From JADJGC01 sp964617645 (GTDB taxonomy: Bacteria > Zixibacteria > MSB-5A5 > CAIYYT01), in assembly GCA_964617645.1 (NCBI GenBank), contig CAZTYE010000008.1, positions 1 through 64,000 on the forward strand: a stretch of 64,000 nt of DNA, read 5' to 3'. The position numbers and the translations under genes are program-made. The notes under the pieces were generated by a model that searched no databases, was not told where the DNA came from, and saw only the letters and a program-made list of their open reading frames with translations. Positions 62,417 through 64,000 of this stretch are shown here, piece by piece (the first letter of the stretch is position 1; every line of letters starts with the position of its first letter).

Positions 62417-63394
62417 ATGCAGGCCAAACTTCGCGATGCCCAAATCGGTGACGTTCTGCTCGGATTCTATGCGCTCACTCGCTGTGAACTGATTCCCTAC
62501 ACGGGCGGTGTCCGCCTGCAAATTGAGTTGTCGGACGCTTCCGGTAAGATGGCGGGAATCCTGTGGAACGAAGAGGCCGAGGCCGCAAATGCCGAGTTGC
62601 GTGATGCGGCCGTTGTCAAAGTCAAAGGCATAGTCAGCAGTTATCGCAACGCCGCGCAAATTCAAATCGAGCGCATTCGTCCGGCAAAGCCGGAAGAATT
62701 TGATGCATCGGAACTGCTGCCGAGTAGCGTGCATTCGCGCGAGGAGCTCGAAGCCGCAGTAGACGACCTGATTGCTCTCATTGACGATGAAGCGACGCAT
62801 CAACTGGTTGTTGAAATCATCTATGACGAGAGTGTGCGCGACCGCTACTTCCAATCGCCTGCCGGCACGCGTTGGCATCATGGATACCTTCGCGGCCTGG
62901 CGGAGCACTCGATTTCCATGGCGCGCGCCGCACTGAAACTCGCCGAACACTACTCGCACCTCAATCGTTCACTACTGATCGCCGGAGCCTTGCTCCATGA
63001 TATTGGCAAAATCACCGAACTCCAGATTGGCAGCACCTTTGAATATTCGACTGATGGTCGGCTGTTTGGCCATATGGTAATCGGCTACGAAATGGTGAGC
63101 GGCGCCGCCGTGCGACTGGGCTTGCAGGACGATGTCAACATCAAGAAGCTGCTCCATATGGTCCTATCGCACCAGGGCAAAAAGGAGTATTCGGCGCCCG
63201 TCGAACCGGCGTTCGAAGAAGCTTTCGTGCTTTACTTCGTCGACGAAATCGACTCAAAGCTCAATGCCATCGCCCGCATCCGCAACAAACCCGAACATGC
63301 CGGAAAGAACTTCTCGGACTGGGTGCAACTGCTGGGAACATATCTGTACCTGGAAAACAAGCCTCATCCCGGCGGCGAACCGAACGAATTGTAG
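62417..63394 (+). CDS. 3'-5' exoribonuclease YhaM-like (OB-fold + HD domain)
   Basis: A 325-residue protein with an N-terminal OB-fold (ALTRCELIPYTGGVRLQIELSDASGKMAGILW) and an HD metal-dependent domain (GLAEHSISMARAAL, LLHDIGKITEL, HMVLSHQGKKEYSAPVEPAFEEAFVLYFVDEID). YhaM degrades RNA from the 3' end and also acts on DNA. It follows the DUF853 ATPase. Confidence 0.88.
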   Translation: MQAKLRDAQIGDVLLGFYALTRCELIPYTGGVRLQIELSDASGKMAGILWNEEAEAANAELRDAAVVKVKGIVSSYRNAAQIQIERIRPAKPEEFDASELLPSSVHSREELEAAVDDLIALIDDEATHQLVVEIIYDESVRDRYFQSPAGTRWHHGYLRGLAEHSISMARAALKLAEHYSHLNRSLLIAGALLHDIGKITELQIGSTFEYSTDGRLFGHMVIGYEMVSGAAVRLGLQDDVNIKKLLHMVLSHQGKKEYSAPVEPAFEEAFVLYFVDEIDSKLNAIARIRNKPEHAGKNFSDWVQLLGTYLYLENKPHPGGEPNEL

Positions 63395-63476
63395 CTGGAA
63401 CGCAATTCGGCACGGGTTGGAACGCCGCCCGCTCCCACCGCCAGTTTTTTGGTCGTTTCTGTGTCCAATCGTCGTT

Positions 63477-64000
63477 ATGTTGAACGCACCGGTGCGCGAC
63501 AACATCTCGAAAGATGAACCCGAACTCATTACGCGGGTGGCAGACGGCGACCGAGCGGCGTTCCGTGTCCTATTCGATCGTCATGCGTCGCAAGTACAGA
63601 CGCTTTGCCGCCGTCTCTTGGGTAACAATGACGACGCCCAGGAAGTCGCTCAGGACGTCTTCGTTTCGTTGTGGCAGAAAGCCGCAACGCTGCGCGGCGA
63701 AAGTCGCCTGTCAACCTGGCTGCACCGAGTAGCTGTCAACAAGGCGATCAACTTCCGCAAGTCGGGAAAGCTGTTTAGTCGCTTCCGGCAAATTCTTTCA
63801 ATCGACACCGAAGAACTCGATCTTGCTGAGCAGCTTCCAGCGCCCGAGAGTTCGCGTCCCGACCGTCAACGTGAAAAACAACGCGCGCGCGTCGACTTGG
63901 CCGAGCTGATGGCGACGTTGCCGGAACGACAACGCGATGTCTATTTATTGCACAAATTGGAGGGCCTTTCCTATCAGGAAGTCTGCCGGGAGCTTGGCTT
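63477..64000 (+). CDS. ECF-type RNA polymerase sigma factor, cut by window end
   Basis: The frame is open from ATG 63477 to the edge (174 codons). Sigma region 2 is complete (ELITRVADGDRAAFRVLFDRH, DAQEVAQDVFVSLWQKA, STWLHRVAVNKAINFRK). Region 4 begins (LAELMATLPERQRDVYLLHKLEGLSYQEVCRELG) before the edge. ECF factors direct polymerase to envelope-stress or other special promoters; the anti-sigma gene would lie outside the window. RBS is weak, so the start could be slightly later. Confidence 0.88.
   Translation, partial: MLNAPVRDNISKDEPELITRVADGDRAAFRVLFDRHASQVQTLCRRLLGNNDDAQEVAQDVFVSLWQKAATLRGESRLSTWLHRVAVNKAINFRKSGKLFSRFRQILSIDTEELDLAEQLPAPESSRPDRQREKQRARVDLAELMATLPERQRDVYLLHKLEGLSYQEVCRELG

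Noticed and set aside
1..64000. tRNA or rRNA genes and CRISPR arrays
   Set aside because: None recognised by eye. A tRNA scan would be needed to exclude a tRNA in the short gaps.

Overview
The window looks like chromosome from an uncultured Gram-negative bacterium of the FCB group, most likely Zixibacteria or a close relative. BamA, a Skp-like chaperone, LpxD and several lipoproteins show an outer membrane. Secreted proteins end in dockerin repeats of the GDCNQDGNVSIADAVYIINY type, and several families are ones I associate with FCB bacteria. The phylum is an inference, because there is no rRNA gene here. Most of the window is ordinary core genome; the clearest accessory pieces are at 41.2-43.5 kb and 10.8-12.9 kb.

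Layout. 0-4 kb: a lipoprotein gene cut by the left edge, a DMT transporter, a TPR protein and a lipoprotein. 4-10.7 kb: uvrB, then rplU-bamA-skp-lpxD. 10.8-13 kb: a second lipoprotein of the same kind as the first, with a nearly identical 5' leader in inverted orientation, followed by a decayed subtilase/dockerin gene. 13-17.2 kb: tyrS, a TPR lipoprotein and two small membrane proteins. 17.4-28.1 kb: one large operon for a NAD-linked [NiFe]-hydrogenase/heterodisulfide-reductase-like complex. 28.2-32 kb: aldolase, acpS, a MITE-like repeat, a structured small RNA with its own promoter and terminator, and a Roadblock pair. 32-41.2 kb: an M1 peptidase with dockerin, an unknown secreted protein, an XPF-like protein, a DUF2723 membrane protein, mtaB and an Nfu scaffold. 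41.2-43.5 kb: a GHKL ATPase with a divergent small gene and a palindromic operator. 43.5-52.6 kb: yggS, divIVA, purine nucleoside phosphorylase, ileS, dksA-like, lspA, rluD and a beta-barrel protein. 52.7-64 kb: bacilliredoxin, NUDIX, aquaporin, lpdA, a trypsin-like protease with a nearby free copy of its N-terminal domain, a HerA-like ATPase, a YhaM-like nuclease and an ECF sigma factor cut by the right edge.

The most interesting system is the 17.5-28.1 kb operon. It places HdrC, HdrB, a split HdrA, NuoE- and NuoF-like NADH modules, MvhD and the MvhGA hydrogenase in one closely spaced transcription unit. The HdrA chain is divided between two genes, and its C-terminal half is fused to a HoxU/HydA-like iron-sulfur module. 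This predicts a soluble electron-bifurcating or confurcating machine joining H2, NAD(H), probably ferredoxin, and a disulfide or other CCG-domain substrate. A Rex-like site over the operon's predicted -35 box would fit control by the NADH/NAD+ ratio. Other leads are the duplicated leader RNA, the 30.3 kb small RNA and the GHKL ATPase cassette.
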